Part shown: positions 12,773 through 15,592 of the stretch, one piece after another
Numbering within the stretch: the stretch's first letter is position 1
Layout: each line of letters begins with the position of its first letter
Assembly: GCA_002297545.1 (NCBI GenBank)
Contig: DBLZ01000127.1
Location: 1 to 15,592 of the forward strand
From: Prevotellaceae bacterium UBA711
GTDB taxonomy: Bacteria > Bacteroidota > Bacteroidia > Bacteroidales > Bacteroidaceae
DNA: 15,592 bases
Reading direction: 5' to 3'
Program-made: the position numbers and the translations under genes
Notes under the pieces: model-generated
What the model was told of the DNA's origin: nothing
The model's input: the letters and a program-made list of their open reading frames with translations, nothing else
Database searches by the model: none

Positions 12773-15592
12773 TTAACTGCGCGAGATCTGCAAGCCGGTT
12801 CTGGACATTGACATCTCAACGAAACGAGCACGCGCATTGGGACGTTCTCTGCCGAGAATGTCACGGATACGCAAGGCAGCATCCGGGTCCTTGGCTATCA
12901 TATAAAGGAATCCGCCGCCACCCGCACCAGGCAACTTCAGACCGAGACACAGATCCTGCACCTTCTCCACAATGGCCTGCACGGCAGGAGGATTGGTACC
13001 GGCATCCAAAAGTTGGTTCTGCTCCCACGTCTTGCCCACGAGGGTACCAAGCTTGTTAAAGTCTCCACGCATGATACTGTGCGCCAGATCACCTGCATGT
13101 TCCTTCATTTCCCCAAGCAACTGCAAACGTTCCGTATCGTACAGGAACATGGCACGTACTATTTCGGCCAGTATGGTCTTTGCCGTACGTGTTAGGCCGG
13201 TATAGTAAAGCAGATGGCATGCGCTGTATGACGGATCGGTGAAGAGGTTGTCGCTGAGCCAGCTGACCTCGGGCGTCTGATCGAAGCCATCCTGCGTGGA
13301 CAACAGTTTTACACCATGGAGCACACCGCCGTACTGATCCTGCCATCCTCCGCCGGTGGTGAGCATCTGCTCCAGCACCAGAGTGCGGTTGCATATTTCA
13401 TTCTTGCTCCAGGCCAAGCCGCAGAAGTTGCTGACAGCGCCCAATACCGTGGCTGCCAATATGGAACTTGTACCCAGTCCGCTGCCGGCCGGAATGGCAC
13501 TGAGCAGAGTGACCTCGATGCCGCATCCGAAATCACGGAGCTGATCCTCCAGAGACTTGTATTTTCTCTGTGAGAAGCGAGGCAGAAAGCCTGCCAAAGC
13601 CAAAGCTGCCTTGGGTATGGAGAAAGGCGAGCCCACCTTGGCAAAGTCAGCCAACTCGTCCCACGTGGAGATTATTTCTATCGCACCGAGATCGATGCTA
13701 CGCAATACAATCCGATAATCGGCAGACGGTTTGACGTAGGTCTGCAACGGAGGCTGTCCGTTCAATTCTATTGCGATATTCACCACGCTGCCTCCTGCCG
13801 AGAGGCAGTACGGAGGAGTGTCCGTCCATCCTCCGGCCAGGTCAATCCTCACCGGACTACGTCCCCATACAATCTGATCGCTGTAGACGTCCAGCCGTGG
13901 CATCTGCTTGTGCGCAAGCACACTCTCCGTAAGGCCCTCGCCCAAGAGGGAGAACGCACGACGGCTTTCAGTCGAACCGTCCTCTCCGTTCAACTCGTGC
14001 AGCATGGAACGGAACATGTTGTCGTTGATACGTTTCAGCAGGGGCTCGGTCTCCGGGATAGGCTCCGGCACAGGCACATTCAGGTTGTGAAATTCATGCG
14101 CCAGGTCATCCAGATTGGTCTGATAGAAGATGCTGCAACGGTGGTTCTTGGCCAACGCGGCGAGATTGTCCTTGCGAAAAGCCATACGCTGGCTTTGCAG
14201 ACGACGCAGGTTGGCACGGTCGCTAATCTCGTTGGCAGAGAGGCGTTCGGCCGAACGCCATGCTGCAACTACATTATCGGCGGGATTCGCAGACTCGGCA
14301 ATCATCCATTTAAGCAGGCGCTCTATATCGTCAACGTTATCGCACACCGGGAAGATGCGGCTGTTCTGCAAGTCTGTATTTCCCTCCACCTCATCTGCAC
14401 TTATGCCATGATCTGCCAACCATCCGGTAACCGGACGGCCCAAGAAAATAGTAGACTCGTCGTGCAAGTCTCCACGCATGGCATCATTGAAACCATAGGG
14501 ACGCACAACCCACTGCTTTTCTCCCAAGGGCACGATATCCACACACACGCCTGGCTGCAGGCAGATGTTCCAGTTGTTGCGCGGAACACCGGTGATGATG
14601 TTATCATGCGTCAGCACCCATCCGCTGTCCACCCAGGCGTTTTCTATCCACGTGTTGCGGTTTGTCGGATGGAAGGTGATATTGTGACAGCAATTCTGCG
14701 TGAAAATGCTCGGATGTGCCTTCAGACCAAGATGCATGATGGCACGCTGGTCATAGACGCGGTTCTGTATGGTCTCGGTGGAGGAAATCATTTCGCGCGA
14801 GGTGCCATAATGGTAGAACTCTCCGTCCTGCAATGGCAGCACGGCCACCTTCAGCTGCGCCAACTCCTCGTCATGGAACGTGGGGTTCTCACCCAATGCC
14901 TGTCCGAAGTCGCTATAGAGATCATAGTTAAGTATCTCGCCGCTCTCTCCGGTACTTTTGCGCATCAGCATGTTCACGGCCTTGTCGGACAACAGCCATA
15001 TACCTATATCCATAAGGAAAAGGTGGGTGAACATCAGCTTGCCCAGTTGCTCCACAGTAGGCTTCTGCAGCACAAAGTCCAGCGCCTCAGGGGTCTCTCT
15101 CTTGGAGAGGAATACACCATGGTTCTTGGCAAGAGAGGGATCTACCCACAGGCCATAGCACACCACATCCACATCTGGTATCTGCTGCAACTTCCCGGCA
15201 CGGATGTAAACGTCCCCCGAAGCGATGAGGGTACGCAGGCCGTCCGGAGCAGCCTTCATTATACGCTGATATAGTGGAAGCTGCAATTGCAGAAGGTTCT
15301 GTCCTATGCGCTGTCCGCGTTCCCAACGGAACACGGGTATGGGAGTCAACACCTTGCCACTGGGTGCGTATGCCGGCAAACGTCGGCTCTGCCCACCGGC
15401 ATGAAGCAGTATGCGCTTCTCGTGTGAAAGCCATTGCCCGAAACTCTCTTCGGGGGCCTCGCTTTGGTGACAGGATTCCATCAGCCAGTTGGTGCCACCG
15501 CCACTGCCAAGACGAGCTCCGACGGGATCCGATGTACAGAAATACTCCTCACGGGAAACGCCCGCCACGTCATGAAAACATTCCACCAGATT
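12773..15592 (-). CDS. fkp: Bifunctional L-fucokinase/GDP-L-fucose pyrophosphorylase (5' end outside the window)
   Basis: 939 residues are visible; about ten at the N-terminus lie beyond the right edge, so the full protein is near the usual 950. The first codons in the window read N-L-V, so the GTG at 15586 is internal and not the start. The enzyme phosphorylates L-fucose with ATP and then makes GDP-L-fucose with GTP. In Bacteroides this salvages host fucose for capsule and glycoprotein decoration. The N-terminal pyrophosphorylase part has HAGGQSRRLP (about 15374-15403) and PSGKVLTP. The C-terminal GHMP kinase part has WGRSPVRIDLAGGWTDTPP (about 13812-13868), PAGSGLGTSS (about 13465-13494) and LPGAGGGGF near the end. 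No key motif is missing. It converges on the cupin gene. Confidence 0.96.
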   Translation of the reverse strand, partial: NLVECFHDVAGVSREEYFCTSDPVGARLGSGGGTNWLMESCHQSEAPEESFGQWLSHEKRILLHAGGQSRRLPAYAPSGKVLTPIPVFRWERGQRIGQNLLQLQLPLYQRIMKAAPDGLRTLIASGDVYIRAGKLQQIPDVDVVCYGLWVDPSLAKNHGVFLSKRETPEALDFVLQKPTVEQLGKLMFTHLFLMDIGIWLLSDKAVNMLMRKSTGESGEILNYDLYSDFGQALGENPTFHDEELAQLKVAVLPLQDGEFYHYGTSREMISSTETIQNRVYDQRAIMHLGLKAHPSIFTQNCCHNITFHPTNRNTWIENAWVDSGWVLTHDNIITGVPRNNWNICLQPGVCVDIVPLGEKQWVVRPYGFNDAMRGDLHDESTIFLGRPVTGWLADHGISADEVEGNTDLQNSRIFPVCDNVDDIERLLKWMIAESANPADNVVAAWRSAERLSANEISDRANLRRLQSQRMAFRKDNLAALAKNHRCSIFYQTNLDDLAHEFHNLNVPVPEPIPETEPLLKRINDNMFRSMLHELNGEDGSTESRRAFSLLGEGLTESVLAHKQMPRLDVYSDQIVWGRSPVRIDLAGGWTDTPPYCLSAGGSVVNIAIELNGQPPLQTYVKPSADYRIVLRSIDLGAIEIISTWDELADFAKVGSPFSIPKAALALAGFLPRFSQRKYKSLEDQLRDFGCGIEVTLLSAIPAGSGLGTSSILAATVLGAVSNFCGLAWSKNEICNRTLVLEQMLTTGGGWQDQYGGVLHGVKLLSTQDGFDQTPEVSWLSDNLFTDPSYSACHLLYYTGLTRTAKTILAEIVRAMFLYDTERLQLLGEMKEHAGDLAHSIMRGDFNKLGTLVGKTWEQNQLLDAGTNPPAVQAIVEKVQDLCLGLKLPGAGGGGFLYMIAKDPDAALRIRDILGRERPNARARFVEMSMSRTGLQISRS

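Noticed and set aside
13910..15274. 454-residue plus-strand open frame inside fkp
   Set aside because: It lies opposite fkp, whose motifs are intact over the full length; a long opposite frame is expected from its codon usage.

Overview
The window looks like chromosomal DNA from a Bacteroidales bacterium of the Bacteroides/Phocaeicola/Prevotella type; the genus is not resolved. Four things point there: a two-domain L-fucokinase/GDP-fucose pyrophosphorylase (Fkp), a small BspA-like leucine-rich-repeat protein, a PurT/Fhs formate module, and upstream sequences matching the Bacteroidetes promoter (TTTG about 19-20 bases before TAnnTTTG) rather than -35/-10 boxes. From about 3 kb on, the sequence is GC-richer and reads as conserved core genome. 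The first 3 kb is AT-richer and looks accessory.

Layout. 1-210: nested hairpin plus an intrinsic terminator, the end of something that starts upstream. 351-944 (+): secreted BspA-like LRR protein, with a candidate terminator behind it. 1344-2537 (-): membrane acyltransferase of family 3. 2535-2917 (-): a long non-coding leader in front of the acyltransferase that can be folded by eye into an elaborate RNA (closing stem, three-way junction, paired hairpins and a 9-bp loop-loop kissing interaction). 3020-7165 (-): purT, fhs and rarA, in transcription order rarA-fhs-purT. 7354-8226 (+): family 2 glycosyltransferase. 8389-10140 (+): glnS with a structured leader. 10331-11482 (+): TPR protein. 11544-11927 (-) and 12164-12613 (+): a divergent HxlR regulator/cupin pair with several palindromes between them. 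12773-15592 (-): fkp, cut by the window's right edge.

How the genes fit together. Fhs and PurT both consume formate and ATP, and their genes lie 1 base apart, so they form a one-carbon/purine unit. Fkp, the glycosyltransferase and the acyltransferase all fit surface-glycan building and decoration. HxlR probably controls itself and the cupin gene. The most unusual feature is the structured RNA upstream of the acyltransferase: I do not recognise it as a known class, and three of its helices carry G-U pairs only when read from the minus strand or combine with a downstream hairpin at the start codon, as expected of a real leader RNA. All folds here were drawn by eye, without energy calculation or homology search.
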